Assembly (NCBI GenBank): GCA_023213395.1
Contig: CM041465.1
Span: 9,982,001 to 10,046,000 of the forward strand
DNA length: 64,000 bases
Direction: 5' to 3'
Source of the DNA: Cycas panzhihuaensis
Lineage: Eukaryota; Cycadophyta
Below are positions 1 through 11,937 of this stretch, in pieces. Each line of letters begins with the position of its first letter. Within the stretch, counting starts at the first letter, position 1. Both the position numbers and the translations under genes were made by a program. The notes beneath the pieces were generated by a model that was not told where the DNA came from, did not search any database, and saw only the letters and a program-made list of their open reading frames with translations.

Positions 1-104
1 GAACTTGCATGTTAAATTTTAGTTTCAATTCATATAACTAGTTGCGAAAATAGTTTAGATCTTGGTGGCAGTTTCTAGTTATTAGGACTTAGTTTTCTTA
101 ATAA
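1..104 (+). repeat. 3'-terminal fragment of a copia LTR (same family as element K)
   Basis: The first ~100 bases match the last ~100 bases of the K LTRs (7279-7377 and 26238-26338). Shared blocks are gaacttgcat, a stretch ending ataactagttg, and cttggtggcagtt, closing with a degenerate ttcttaata. No tRNA-Met primer site follows, so this is the end of a 3' LTR or solo LTR rather than a 5' LTR. It is cut by the window edge. Confidence 0.75.
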
Positions 105-359
105 TTTTTAGGTCTAAAATAACATTCCCACGTATTTTGGTTATTCATTCATTAATTATCATACCATTTCATTAATCCTCCATGCTCGTTCTTTAGGATC
201 CCTTACTAATTACAAGGTGGGGGAACACTAAATATTTTCCCTTGATTTTTCAAGTCACAAATGAGATAATTCTATGCATACCTTCTCTAACTCTTGATTT
301 TATTACATGTTGACTAAGACATAAACTAATGGTTGTTACTTTAATGATTCCACCTCCTT

Positions 360-1556
360 CCTTAATGCTTTAATTTCTAGATTGGTATCCATCTACAATG
401 TTTGTATAGACTGCATTGTAATACCTATTATTGAAAAATACATTGATGATTATATTGCCACCTGGGAGTAGGTTGATTTCATCTAATTTTTAAACTTAAG
501 AGCTAATTCCCTTACTTGTTTATAATTATTCATTAGATGTAGTATTACCTTATCTCTATATTATGGTATTAATCCTTATACAAAATATTTTATTACCAAC
601 ATGGGATTAATTACTATTATAGATTATATTTTATTCATGATGACTCTTATTCTTCCATCAAAATCATTAATAGATTCCCTGGGATATTGTTGGATCTCTG
701 CCAAAGCATGTAGAATAGCTATTGGATCTCTTAATTTTTGGAATATATTTAAAAAGTACTCTTACAATTGCTCCCAATTCAACTATTATGTTGCTACATA
801 CTAAAACCATGCAATGACTAATCATCTCAACGTTGAAAAAAAAGGGGCTTTTATTTCTCCTTGATCCATAATTCTTTTAATCTAGATCATATTTTTGAAT
901 AATGCTAATTGATCACCTATATCCATGGATCCATCAAATTGGAGGCTAAAGAACATTGAGTCACTTTGCACAATAATATAAGGGGTTATACCTGCTTGAT
1001 TTCCTCCACTCGATACCCTACTTTATCCTACTATAAGCAATGTATTACTCCTTGTTGTACCTCCCATGCTACTACTTGGGCTTTCCATTAGTAGCTTATA
1101 AAGGCAATTTATTATGTGACTCAGAGTTTGAATCTCTAATAGATGATAATTCCAAGCTTGTTTGGCTATACTATATATACCTAATTCGATAGATTTTTCT
1201 ATTAGCATTAGTGTTTCATCTTTTAATAAATTTTCTTCTCCCACAAAATCCTTTTAACTATTTCTTTTGATACATATTACTTGCACTAGTTCTTTGCTTA
1301 TATGATCCTCTTCTAATACACACTTATGATTATTTCCATCTTTTGTCTATATCTCAGTTGCTCCTAGCTTTTATTCATTCACCTTATCCTTATTTATTAA
1401 CTTTCTTCTCTCTATCAAGTGTATAGATGGCTACCTCTTCACCTACTTTCTTGGTGTAATTATAAATCTAGGCATATGTATTCTTGTTTGAAGTCTCTCT
1501 CTTTCCCAATGTTCCCGTTGATCGCAGTGCAATTCAACCTTTGCTTTGGGTGGCAT
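360..1556 (-). pseudogene. Ty3/gypsy gag relic (element H)
   Basis: On the minus strand an ATG at 1556 opens MPPKAKVELHCDQ, a typical gypsy Gag start. Further on the frame gives a decayed capsid core, with pieces such as LNWEQL, EYFLNIFQKLRDP, LAEIQQYPRESINDFDGRIR and YRDKVILHL. These follow the usual order of a retrotransposon Gag: Trp-rich core, then a QxPxESIxDFxxR segment, then a basic tail. Several stops interrupt it, mostly TAG or TAA at likely Gln codons. The protease and RT that should follow lie to the left and are absent, because the copia LTR at 1-104 takes that place. Its 5' leader or LTR would lie to the right of 1560 but I could not delimit it. The family assignment rests on pattern, not on a search. 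Confidence 0.6.
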
Positions 1557-4500
1557 AGAAGAAGACCCAATATTTCTACTTAGTCTTTCCTATTCTATTT
1601 AGCCTTAGTTTAAAATGGTAATGGAACCAATATGTACTTCTACCTATCAACTTTCATAAGTAGGCAAAATAGGCAATAATATCTTAATATACTTTAACCA
1701 AAACCATTAGAGTATAATAAATTCATAAAGCAAAACCATAATCATTACATTATGATGGGTTGCTTCTGGTTCTCTCACAACTAGAGGCAACTTGGAGTAA
1801 TACACACAGTGTCTAGAATAATATATAACAAGTATAATATATGCATGTATGTCACACTCTATAACAAAAATAATTATACATATATACATATGTATCTTAG
1901 AATTATTCTTCTATATTTATTCTTTATTATTTTATAACTACAGGCCAACCTGGTTGCAACTATTCCTCCTTTAAAAATTAGTTTCATATATGACTGATTA
2001 CCTTAGTTGGGTTGTAACTACTTTAGCCTACACACACTACTACAACCTAAGTTTGGTCCCCTTATGTTGTTGCCTCTACCATAGGCTGCGTTGGGATACT
2101 ATCTTCACCTCCATCACCCTACTTTATAGTCATTACCTCCTCCTTTACATCTAAGTCCCAATGAACTCTAGCATAGGGGTTTGTGGTATATTTATCTATC
2201 CCTATAGTGGCTAACAAGTAGCATATATGGTCTTACTCTCTTTCTTAATTCTTCTAAGATTATAAAATCTAATAGACCACCTATGGTATAAAGGTCTTGT
2301 ATTTACCATTGGTTATGGACCTGCTCTAGGTCCTACTCCTTTAAAATGATAAGAAAACTAGAAGTGGAGGAAAGTATAGTATGAAAATACATTATGTCTT
2401 ATCATATGAATTTGATCCAACTATACTCTCATGTTGGCCACAATCAACATGGCCTAATTTAGTCTCTTACTCATCTCATAGTAATGTAAGACCCCTATCT
2501 AACTACTTAGGAACTTAGTACAATTCTATTAATGATTAATACAAAATAAAATGGCACAAATGATGAGCTTTTGTATTAGCAAAACTCTTACATCTAATAA
2601 GTAGGCAAGGTTGCCTCCTTTTTATTCCTAGTCTCCCCTATAATAGAAAAATCAATTCATAAATATATGAGCCCTAATAGTGTTAGACAATGGTCCTAAT
2701 TCAGGAGGTGGCTTAATACATGTCACCTTCAAAATCATCCTCATATTGTGACGAGTCATATTAACATCACCAATTAATATTAAATGATAAACCTATCATC
2801 TCTTGTCCTAATGTATGATAATATTGATCAACAAGGCCTTATATAACACACTAAAAAATAGCTAAAAAATAGCTAAAAGTAAGTCAAAAAACATATTATA
2901 AATATTCCCCTAGCCAAAATAAGATAAAAACAAGTCAAACTCTATTATAACTACCTAAATAAACTTTAAAAACTAAAAAAAATGGCCAAAACACTCCATC
3001 TTATAAAATCTTTTATCCATCTTATGGCACACAAAGTGTACTATAGGCATCTCTATAGTATGAGAAAAAATAAAATTTTGTAGTACTAATATATGATATT
3101 AAAATTATAACACTCAAGCCTCTCACTTTATATCAAAGACATAAAGATAGCTAATGATATTAAAGTTACCAACACTCATAGGCATCTATTTATCCTATAA
3201 TTCATATTTCACTCTATCGGGGCATTATATATGACTATAACTTGTATTAAGAACTTAAAAAGATCATATAGCAAATATATTTAAGATATAACAATTTGTT
3301 TGAGGTGAATTACGTGATTTTTAAGTGAGGAAGGGGATCTTTAAAAGTAACAATTTTATTTTGTATGCTTTACTAAAATAAATTAACTAGTTTACACCTT
3401 GTTATTTTATTCTTCTCATGCAAATAAGTGATACATAAAATGAAATATAACATGAAAAGAATTGTGACCTAACATGGTTTTCAATGTAGCATTATTCATT
3501 GAATGCTGCTTTTCTTATCTAAACATTTCTTTCTCTCTCCTTTCTTACAAAGTAGTATCACATAGAGACTACCAAGTGACTATTATGTATTAGAGAAAAT
3601 TTGATGTAAACCTATATGATGGAGCAAGTGGGAGTGCCTCAGTATTAGGGATAAGACTTTTTAGTTTATTTTTAATTTTATGATATCCACTTAATCCTCT
3701 AATAAAAGAGAAAGAAGGAAATGTAATGAAAGAAATAATAGCAATCTAAAATAAAAAGATTCCAAACTAAAATAACTAAATTCAAGCAACAAAAAAAAGT
3801 AGACTGTAGATTAATCAAATAAATTATGTGACAAAAATAAAATCAAAATTAAAAATGAAATAGAGACTGAGAGAATATGGTATTTACAGTGTGAAACCAT
3901 TGAAAATACAAAATAATTCATAGTATACTACAAAGAATAAAAAGAGATACATGCTATTTGAAAATGAATACTGTCAAAGATGCAAAGTGTTGCATAATAT
4001 TTTAAACAAAGAAAATAACTTCTAGCAGTATAGAAATAATAGAATATGGTATTATAGAAATAATAATCTAAATAGAACAAATCATAAAAAAAGTAATTTA
4101 AAAACCCTACAACAACTAAGGAATATAAAAATCCTCCATCTTGACAGTGAAATTAGATCAGAATCATATAAAAAAGAAACTGATTTAAGCATTAGTAAGA
4201 AAGTGAGGTAGCTTCATACCTTAGAGAGATAACATGCATTACTAGGGTCTTCAAAATTAAAGCAAGTATTTATAATGAATAAATTAGAGAAAGAGACTCC
4301 TAATATAACATCATAAAGTTAATTTTTAAGAAAAGTGAGCTATTTTTAAGGAATCAATTAGGAAATCATCCTTAAGAAGTAGGAAATTAGACCACGGGAG
4401 AAGATAGAATCATAAACGAGGAATGACTCCATTTTATAGAGTTTGTTTTCAACCCATCAGTACTCAATTCTCATCTAGTTAAAGATACATATACAATGAT

Positions 4501-4854
4501 ATAGGAGAAATCAATAATAACATTCAAAGTGAAAGAAAAAAATGTAGAAGAAGATAAAAATATATAAGAAAACTATAAAAGAAAGAAAAAGGCTCATGGT
4601 GACCAAATCAATTTACTTAAGGGACTTTATACTTATGTTTAACTCATAAGATATCTAGTTCATAGGGGAATTTACTTATGTTTAGCCCATATAAGTTAAC
4701 TTAGAGGAGTATAAGCTTATTTAACATAAGATGGACACTTAGTTGAGCTAGAAAAGAATGCAAAATAATGGAAAAGGATCATATATATAAAATAATGACA
4801 AAGTATACACAACAATAGTAAATAAAATGTGAAATAATTTCATTTCCTCATGGC

Positions 4855-4856
<2 letters not shown>
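1557..4856. other. AT-rich intergenic DNA, no gene recognised
   Basis: About 3.3 kb of strongly AT-rich sequence without a coding frame I can assign. Open frames of about 60 codons occur on both strands but show no family motifs. The left part may contain the leader and LTR of the minus-strand gypsy relic, since a degenerate ttggttccatt lies just upstream of its ATG. I found no matching second LTR. Short local duplications occur, for example aaaaatagct twice near 2850-2870. Confidence 0.5.
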
Positions 4857-4940
<84 letters not shown>

Positions 4941-5009
4941 GTATGTATATATATATGCATATCTATATATATACATATATATTGGATGAGACAACCCATA
5001 ATATTATAT

Positions 5010-5049
<40 letters not shown>

Positions 5050-5056
5050 ATAGATA
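4857..5056. repeat. Compound microsatellite: (TA)n, (TATG)n, (TAGA)n
   Basis: A run of TA dinucleotides of about 70 bp (4857-4927) passes into about five TATG units (to ~4947), a short TA-rich spacer, and then about ten TAGA units (5011-5056). The minus-strand frames of 83 and 89 codons across this stretch translate to Tyr/Ile and Leu/Ser/Ile/Tyr repeats and are not genes. Confidence 0.95.
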
Positions 5057-5347
5057 TATAAAATAAAAGAAGTGTTATAGAGAACAAATCTCATATCATC
5101 ATTAATAAGAAAGTGCAATATGCAAAGTAGCAAACCAAGAAAATGCTCAATCACATGTAGTGTCATAAAAATAATAGACAAATACAAGAAATCAAGTATA
5201 ACATCAAGCAAATGATAGGTAATAGTATACAATTTATATATATCTAGCTATTGAAAATTTAAAAAAATCTAAGATTCCTAATTAAATACAAGAGGCCCAA
5301 AATTATGGAAACATTTACCTCCCTAGTAAATAGATCTTAATGGAGCT
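5057..5347. other. AT-rich flank of element B, nothing recognised
   Basis: This stretch lies between the microsatellites and the start of element B's LTR at 5348. The five bases before that LTR (gagct, 5343-5347) would be one copy of B's target duplication. The partner copy was not found in the window. Confidence 0.4.
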
Positions 5348-6733
5348 TATTTCCTAGCTTCCAAGAATGGGTTTAGATACTCGACTGAGAAAGGTAAGTG
5401 TAGGTATGTTTTTTACCTATTTTCACCTTTTATTAATTTATATCTAGGATTATATAGTCGATACATGCTTGATTACTTGCTTGAGGGTTAATTGATCTCC
5501 CTTTCTATGCTGATGATAATCAAGACTTGGTTCATGGCTATGATATCCATCTATCAGATTTCTTGGGTTGGAAAAGATGCCTCCTTGACCACCTATAACT
5601 TGTTCCTTTATTGATTGTTACTTTATTTTCACTTGTTTAGTCTAGTTTTTACTTCATTACCACTTGATAGTGATTGATTCTTACCTTTAGGACCTATTAT
5701 TTATGAGTTTATCTGACTCCATGATGAGATTGGAAAAAAAAAAATCAACTCTATTACTTTACCACTTAGTGTTTTGATTATATTAGTAGTAACATAAAGT
5801 ATTCCATGGTATCACAAACATATTCATAGTACCATAAATAAATTTAAGGTACAAATCACTAATCTAGATTAAGGTTTAATGTTAATAGTCAGCTCATAAA
5901 TAATAGATTGCCAACCCTAGTAGGCTGTGTCAGCCTTAGGTCATCTTGCATCAACATAAAGAGGATAAACATGCTTCAATGCACACAATTTTTGCTCTTT
6001 TCAAAGCTAGATTCATTAAACTATAAGAAAGACTCATGGTTTCTTAGTTGATGGTTTTCCCTACGTTATGGGCAAAAAATGACCAATCCTCTACCTTCCC
6101 TTCATCTATAAATCCCCTCCTTTTTCCAAAGGAATAGGAGAAGACATTTACGTAAGAGTTACCTTATCATTATACAGTTAATTTTTAGCTAGAACACTAG
6201 CAATTTAGAGTAAACAATTACTTATCATTTGGGAGATTGCAAGCAAACAATCATAAGTTATTAGAGAGTCCTTTGGGGAGAGATTCAACAGCCATTGGCT
6301 ATCATTCCCTTATAAAGGTATAGGTAACGCACTCATCCTTTCTAAGTTATTCTCTTCTCTTCATCTTGGTCATGACACATTGTGTGATTTCATGATCAAA
6401 ATTTTCTAGTAGGTTTCTTTTATTACTTATTATCTTATTTGCTTAATGAGCATAGTCTCTTCTTGTGTTTTTTTCTTATTTCTTAGTTGATCTCTTTTAA
6501 TAAGTTGTAGGATTAAGGAAGTTTTCTAAGTACAACTTAGGAAACCACATATATCTAGGGGATGATTGCCATTCTGAGGCATCCCAACCTATCTCATCTC
6601 AACCTCTTTCTCTTATAGATTAAAGATGGCTATTTTATGTTTTGTACTTATCTTTATATGAGTTATATATATTCTTGAGTATTATTAGACATCTTATGGA
6701 TATCTTTTCTTTGTAAGGTACTAACTTATATGT
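5348..6733 (+). repeat. Element B 5' LTR, left part
   Basis: It starts tatttcctagcttcc, aligning with the starts of the C LTR (tatttcctggctccc, 41432) and the A LTRs (tgtttctggcttcc, 9207). After it comes a matching ..ggtaagtg.. block. The LTR is interrupted at 6733 by copia K and resumes at 26339. Internal similarity to C is patchy because of decay. Confidence 0.75.
6107..6113 (+). promoter_or_regulatory. Probable LTR TATA box of element B
   Basis: The motif tataaat sits in a CT-rich setting at a position comparable with the tataaag boxes of the C LTRs (42139, 51198). Confidence 0.4.
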
Positions 6734-7377
6734 GTTGGATATTGTGACAACAATTATAGGGCTAAAATTTTGGCATGTTTTCGGTGCAGTTTCTCCCCCT
6801 AATCTTTCTCAGGGGGTTCCAAGGGGGGTGAGAGCCCCCCTTGGCCGGGGGGTGCAGGGGGCGTGGAACGCCCCCCGCTAGGTGGGGGTTCAGGGGCAAT
6901 AGCCCCCAACCCAAAAAAATTATCCATGTAAAGCATAATAAAATGTAAAGAGAATTAGGGTCATTCGATACAAATACCTTATATTCTATGGTTGAGATTT
7001 ATGCCCTAGATGTCCCTCTCATGTAGCCCATTTTAGGGCTTTTCTTATTATGTTGTATGTAATGTAATGTACTGTGAAGATGGCAGTGGCTAGTTGTTAT
7101 TCCTGAGAGCACTCTGTAACTGAGATGTACTGTTTCTCCATTCTACAATAATAAAGATCGATACCTTTCCTGTGTGGATGTTTCCTTAGCACACTGCTAG
7201 GGTTTCACCATGTTATATCAGGTGCATATGTGATGTTTGACTTTTATTTTTATGTTATTATATAATCTCTAATTTTAGAACTTGCATGTAATTTTAAGTT
7301 TCGATTTCTATAACTAGTTGTAAAAATGTAATAGATATTGGTGGCAGTTAAAGAGTTGGGACCTTGTATTCTCAATA
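6734..7377 (+). repeat. Element K 5' LTR
   Basis: It starts tgttggatattgtga and ends ttctcaata (tctcaaca in the 3' copy). The U3 carries a cluster of G and C runs at about 6787-6910 that can fold on itself. A polyadenylation signal aataaa lies at 7150-7155. The U5 end resembles the fragment at 1-104. Confidence 0.92.
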
Positions 7378-7379
7378 AG

Positions 7380-7392
7380 TGGTATCAGAGCC
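7380..7392 (+). other. Element K primer-binding site
   Basis: tggtatcagagcc, complementary to the 3' end of plant initiator tRNA-Met, starts two bases after the 5' LTR, as in most plant copia elements. Confidence 0.92.
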
Positions 7393-7448
7393 ACTCTTTT
7401 TCTTGCAGCAAGTTTGTGAAGGTTTTGGTGTCAACTTTTCTACACTAA

Positions 7449-9206
7449 ATGGCGAAACTAGCAGGTGCAAAGTTTGAGGTGGAGAAATTCAATGGCAAGA
7501 ACAACTTCAAGTTATGGAAGCTAAAAGCATATGATATTCTTGTACAATAGGGTTTGTACAAAGCCCTTGTAGGCAAATCAAAGAAACCCACAGGGATGGA
7601 CGATGATGAATGGGATGATTTAGATAAGAAGACACTTAGCACAATACGATTGTGCTTGGCGGATGAAGTTTTATTTAGCATCACAGGGGAGCAGACAGTA
7701 GTAGGATTATGGACCCCATTGGAAGGCCTGTATATGACCAAATCAGTAACAAATCAAATTTACCTAAAGAGGTAGCCTTACTTGTTACGAATGAAGGAAG
7801 ATACAAAAATTGCTAACCATTTAAATATTTTCAATACTCTTATTTGTCAATTGACTAGTATCGATGTTAAAATTGAGGATGAGGACAAGGCTGTTACCCT
7901 ATTATGCTCATTACCTAAATCCTAGGATAATATTGTCACCTCAATTAGTTTTAGCACTACAGATGAATTAGAATATGATTTTGTTTTGAGTGCTTTGCTA
8001 ATGGAAGAAGTGCGGAGGGAGTCTAGTCTTGAAACCTCCACACTAGAAGCTATGATAGTAAGGGATAGAACATTTGAGAGAGGGCAAAACTCCAGGGATA
8101 CATCGAGGTCCAAGTCAAAGAGCAAAAAGAGTAAACTCAGGTGTTGCCATTGTAATAAGACCGATCACCTCAAGAAGGATTATTACAAAAGGAATGAGTT
8201 CCAAAAAATGGAAGATCTTACTAAGGAGGTGAATCAGGTAGAGTCAAATCAAAGTATGGATGATGATGTCTTAGTTGCTTATAATGTTTCTCATTATCAC
8301 CATGATTGGTTATTAGATTCAGGTGCTTCGCACCACATGTGTCCACACAAGAGTTGGTTCTCATCATACCAACCTCTTAATGGTGGTGATGTGCTTATGG
8401 GAAATGAAGTTTCTTGTAAGACAGTGGGCATTGGTAGCATCAGAATTAAGATGTTCGATGGGGTAGTTAAAACATTAACTAAGGTTAGACATGTACCTGA
8501 TTTAAAAAGGAATCTGATTTCCTTGGGTGAATTAGATTCAGGTGGTTTTAAGCATACAAGTAATGAAGGAGTCCTAAATGTGTCAAAGGGTGCCTTGGTT
8601 GTTATAAAAGCCTTAAAGAAAGGAAATCTTTACATTTTAGTGGGAATGCGAGATGTCACCAAGCGCTACTGGTGTCAAAGACTACAGAAGATTCAACTCA
8701 GTTATGGCATCAAAGACTTGGGCACATGAGTGAGAGAGGACTTAAAGTGCTGATAAACCGTAAGTTGCTTCCTAACTTACAGCTTCCAAACTTGGCTTTC
8801 TGTAAATATTATGTTTTTGGAAAATAGTATAAACTCACGTTTAAAGCATGCAGTCACACTAGTAAAGGCGTTCTGGATTACATACATTCAGATGTATGGG
8901 GACCAGGCCCTAAAATATCTTGTGGAGGATCATTGTATTTTGTCATATTTATAGATGATTACTCTAGGAAGGTATGGGTCTATTTTTTGAAAAGGAAATC
9001 TAAAGTGTTTAGTGTGTTTAAGCAATTCAAGGCCCTAGTTGAGAACAACACTGGTAAGACAATCAAATATTTAAAAACTGACAATAGAGGTGAGTTCAAC
9101 TCTTTGGAATTTGAGAATTATTGCAGAGAAGCTGGGATTGAAAGGCATAAGACCACTAGCTATACTCCACAACAAAATGACATTACTAAGCGCATGAATA
9201 GGACAC
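7449..9206 (+). pseudogene. Element K gag, protease and N-terminal integrase (5' part of polyprotein)
   Basis: ATG at 7449 (MAKLAGAKFEVEKFNGKN) opens the Gag frame. It runs with nonsense codons near 7548, 7773 and 7923, at positions where relatives have Gln, Gln and Trp. A zinc knuckle follows near 8140-8185 (CCHCNKTDHLKKDYYK) with its last Cys changed to Tyr. The protease motif LLDSGASHHM is intact near 8310. A frameshift near 8650-8700 precedes the integrase: HQRLGHMSERGL, then a CKYY in place of CxxC, the first Asp in DYIHSDVWGP, and the second in KTDNRGEF. At PQQNDITKRMNRT the catalytic Glu is Lys. The frame breaks at codon NRT where A is inserted and continues at 23506. Confidence 0.9.
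9202..9206. repeat. Target-site duplication of element A, left copy (gacac)
   Basis: gacac here is repeated exactly at 23501-23505. Removing one copy and the element restores a continuous copia integrase frame. Confidence 0.95.
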
Positions 9207-11772
9207 TGTTTCTGGCTTCCGAGAATGGATACGGAATCACCGACTCAGGTAAGTGCAAGTATGTTCCTCGCATTATCATCGCTTTCTTTTGTTGAGTGTT
9301 TGCTTGCATATCTGCATGTGTGTGGCTTCGTGGGTGACTTTGTCATCGTCCACACTTGTTTTAGCCTATGACGACTATAGCAGGGGCACACTTCCAGCGA
9401 GTGTGGCACCCTGGTGGCTGCTCCACTTCCCGCATCTGCCCTCCTCACTCTAGGATCCACTAGGTTTGCACCACCTTCGCTCGTGTGATGACCCGTCATC
9501 GTTTGGTCAACTTGCCACCTTGGTCGAGCCCTATTTTTGCTCCTTTGGACCCGTTTTTTGGCTTGTTTGCCCCCGGGTAGGTGTCTCAACCCCCCATTGG
9601 TCCTTTTGGTCATCTGCCCCCAGCTTACGTTAGCTGGCTAGGCCTATTTTTGCCTCTGGGTTCGTACCACCAGAATTTCTGTGGTACAACCTAATATTCA
9701 GATCGCAGAATTTGCTGATCTGTTGTCATAATTTATTTTTTAAAATCCGCTATGGCAATTTCGCATTTATTGCAAAACTGCCACGTAGCTCGTGACTTAA
9801 TTCTCTCATAGCCGCGCCCTAATCGCTCGCTTTAGGGTTTGGTTTGAGTACTTAAGCCATTTTTGACTGATTTTTTAGGATTTCTTTGGCTCACTTTTGG
9901 ATTGCTCTTCAAGGAAACAACATTACGCCTCCGCTCTTCCCTCTTTGTTTCTTTGCTATCATTGGACTTGTGTCCCTCCTACAGTGCCCTGCTCTCCTTT
10001 GGTGTGGCTAGGACATTCTCCCAGCCCCTCATACACCTTGGAAAGGGCCCCTTGGAGTGGTTGCAGTTGATCTTTGCCCAGGCAGTCCACAAGTGCTCCA
10101 AGTGCAGGTGTTTCCCTTCACATCTCTTTAGCAGGGTCTCAAACCTGTTGTACTTCAGATCTAGGTTGATTTCTCAGCCCCTCTTAACTGCTCCTTGGCT
10201 GAGGCAAGTCTCTTGCCTCCCTCACTCAGGTATCTCTTGATTTATATCGTTTTCTTTGTGATATTAATGCTATATCTTGCTTGTCCTTGTGAGTTTGTTC
10301 CTTTCCTTTTAGTGGGCTATTTTGCCACTGCTTTTGTGCCTCTTACTGCGTTCTTGCTCAAGGCAGCGGCGTTGAGGGTTGGCATAGGCTTTGGGAAGGA
10401 GCTGGGTGGATTTCATACCACCTTCCACGCTCCCTAAGCGGCTCTAAGGCCTCCAAAGCCTCCCTCTCGCCCCGTGCTGCCCTTGGCTTGCAAACAAAGT
10501 TTTGTAGGCCCTCTTTTGGCCGCCCAAACCAGTGCTATCACAAGTTGCAGCGCTGATTTGAGGACCTTTGTTCAGGTTTAGGCAACTTGCATAAGTCCCA
10601 ACCACTAGTCTTTGCCTAACTCTCTTCCCGGCTGCCCGGCTTGCTCCTCATAGCATCCCGGTTCGCCGTAGGTTTTCTTGGGCCTCTCTTTGCCCCTTTG
10701 TTACCATTTTCCAACCCTTGCTCTTGGCCTTGGCCTCACTGCCTTATGGCTCTTAGGGGGGAGGTTAGGGCATCATTTGTGGGAGGTAGGCCACTCCGAG
10801 GCTTACCGATCATTTACTTTCGCTTTGGTTACTCTCTTTTGTGCACTTTCATTGTTGGATTGGCACTAACGCATGGGTATTTAGATTCACATTTATACTA
10901 TTTAGGCATATATTGTTAGAATATTGTATTGCATGTTAGTGTCCTTCCTCCGGGAAGGGAGAGATTGCCATTGCTTGCAGGTATTTGGGGAGCGTGGAGG
11001 ATATCGTCCATTAGTCTCGTTGCTGGTACGCACCCTTGTATTCATTGTACTTTCACACTTTCTTCATTTATTAGCTTTTGCTCCCTTCCTTTCTTTGGCA
11101 TCGCATTTGATTTTTCGGGGAAGGTAAGGAAGCCCCCTTTCAATCCGCTGCATCATTTCGCATCTACGCATCGCATGGTGTAGCTTGGTGCCCTTTCGGG
11201 AAGGCCTTCGTCATGCACGCCCTCGGTCTAGGTGCACGTCTTACTCTACCTCGCTAATTTTTTTCCTTTTGGTTCCTTCTTAGTAATTAACACATTGAAG
11301 AGTAAAAGGGAAATTTGGTTTTGTATTTGGTTATGTTTCGTTTGTTTCGTTACACGTATTTTTGCTACCTATAGGAAAGGTCGTAGGAACTCCCCTTCTC
11401 TACCTTTCTTCTTCTCCTCTTAGCCGCACAAGTTCCTTACCTCCCGCATCACTTGTGTACCCGGTTAGTTTGTTTAGGCACCCCTGGCCTATTCTCTTTA
11501 GATCTCCTCCTTCCCCTTCCAGCCATCCAAGGGTGGGAGGGTCCTGCCCCTAGGTCAACCCAGGTTTGTCCTGCACACCTTCACCCTTGTTTGAAGTGGT
11601 GGGGGATCACTCGATAGTAGCCATACTCCATTGCAGATCCTGAACTCGCACTCCGACGCATGGCACACTCTGCGTGGTAACTATTTGCCTCATAGGTCCC
11701 ACCTACAGTTGTATCACCACCCACTCTCACCACACCTATTAGTTAGGTAACTATCCCGTAGGCGCGCATCCA
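9207..11772 (+). repeat. Element A 5' LTR
   Basis: It starts tgtttctggcttcc and ends gcgcatcca, followed at once by the PBS. It aligns along its whole length with 20929-23500. Open frames inside it (for example 10641-10919 and 11232-11423) recur in the 3' LTR only because the LTR is duplicated, and they show no family motifs. It contains tagggttt (telo-box-like) near 9832. Confidence 0.95.
9666..9727 (+). repeat. Palindromic variable patch in A 5' LTR
   Basis: There are two imperfect palindromes: arms gtaccac/gtggtac at 9664-9687, and arms cagatc/gatctg at 9699-9722, around a central aatatt. The flanks (gggttcgt before, ataatttatttttt after) match the 3' LTR, but the 62 bases between do not match the 56 bases at 21389-21444. 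Confidence 0.8.
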
Positions 11773-11792
11773 CTGGCGACCATACTGGGGAC
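11773..11792 (+). other. Element A primer-binding site
   Basis: Directly after the LTR, tggcgaccatactgggg resembles the PBS I recall for Ogre-type elements (tggcgactc..ctgggga, tRNA-Arg). B (27522) and C (44392) have decayed versions, (t)agtgaccatactaagg and (t)ggtgaccatactagag. Confidence 0.7.
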
Positions 11793-11937
11793 TGCCAGTA
11801 AGGGAGCTAGTTTCTGCTCTCTTCCGTTGGTTTCGCTACCTTCTTGTGATCCTTTTATACCTATTTCGATCTCTACGTTGGGAAGCCCCCAACGCGTGTA
11901 CCCTCTCTTTTTCCCTAACATTGTTGGTTGATTTTGC

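Noticed and set aside
4748-5232. Two minus-strand frames of 83 and 89 codons
   Set aside because: They are translations of TA/TATG/TAGA microsatellites with low-complexity Tyr/Ile/Leu/Ser repeats.
10641-11553. Several frames of 60-90 codons that recur almost unchanged at 22369-23281
   Set aside because: The recurrence comes from the two LTRs of A. No domain, and C's LTR has no counterpart.
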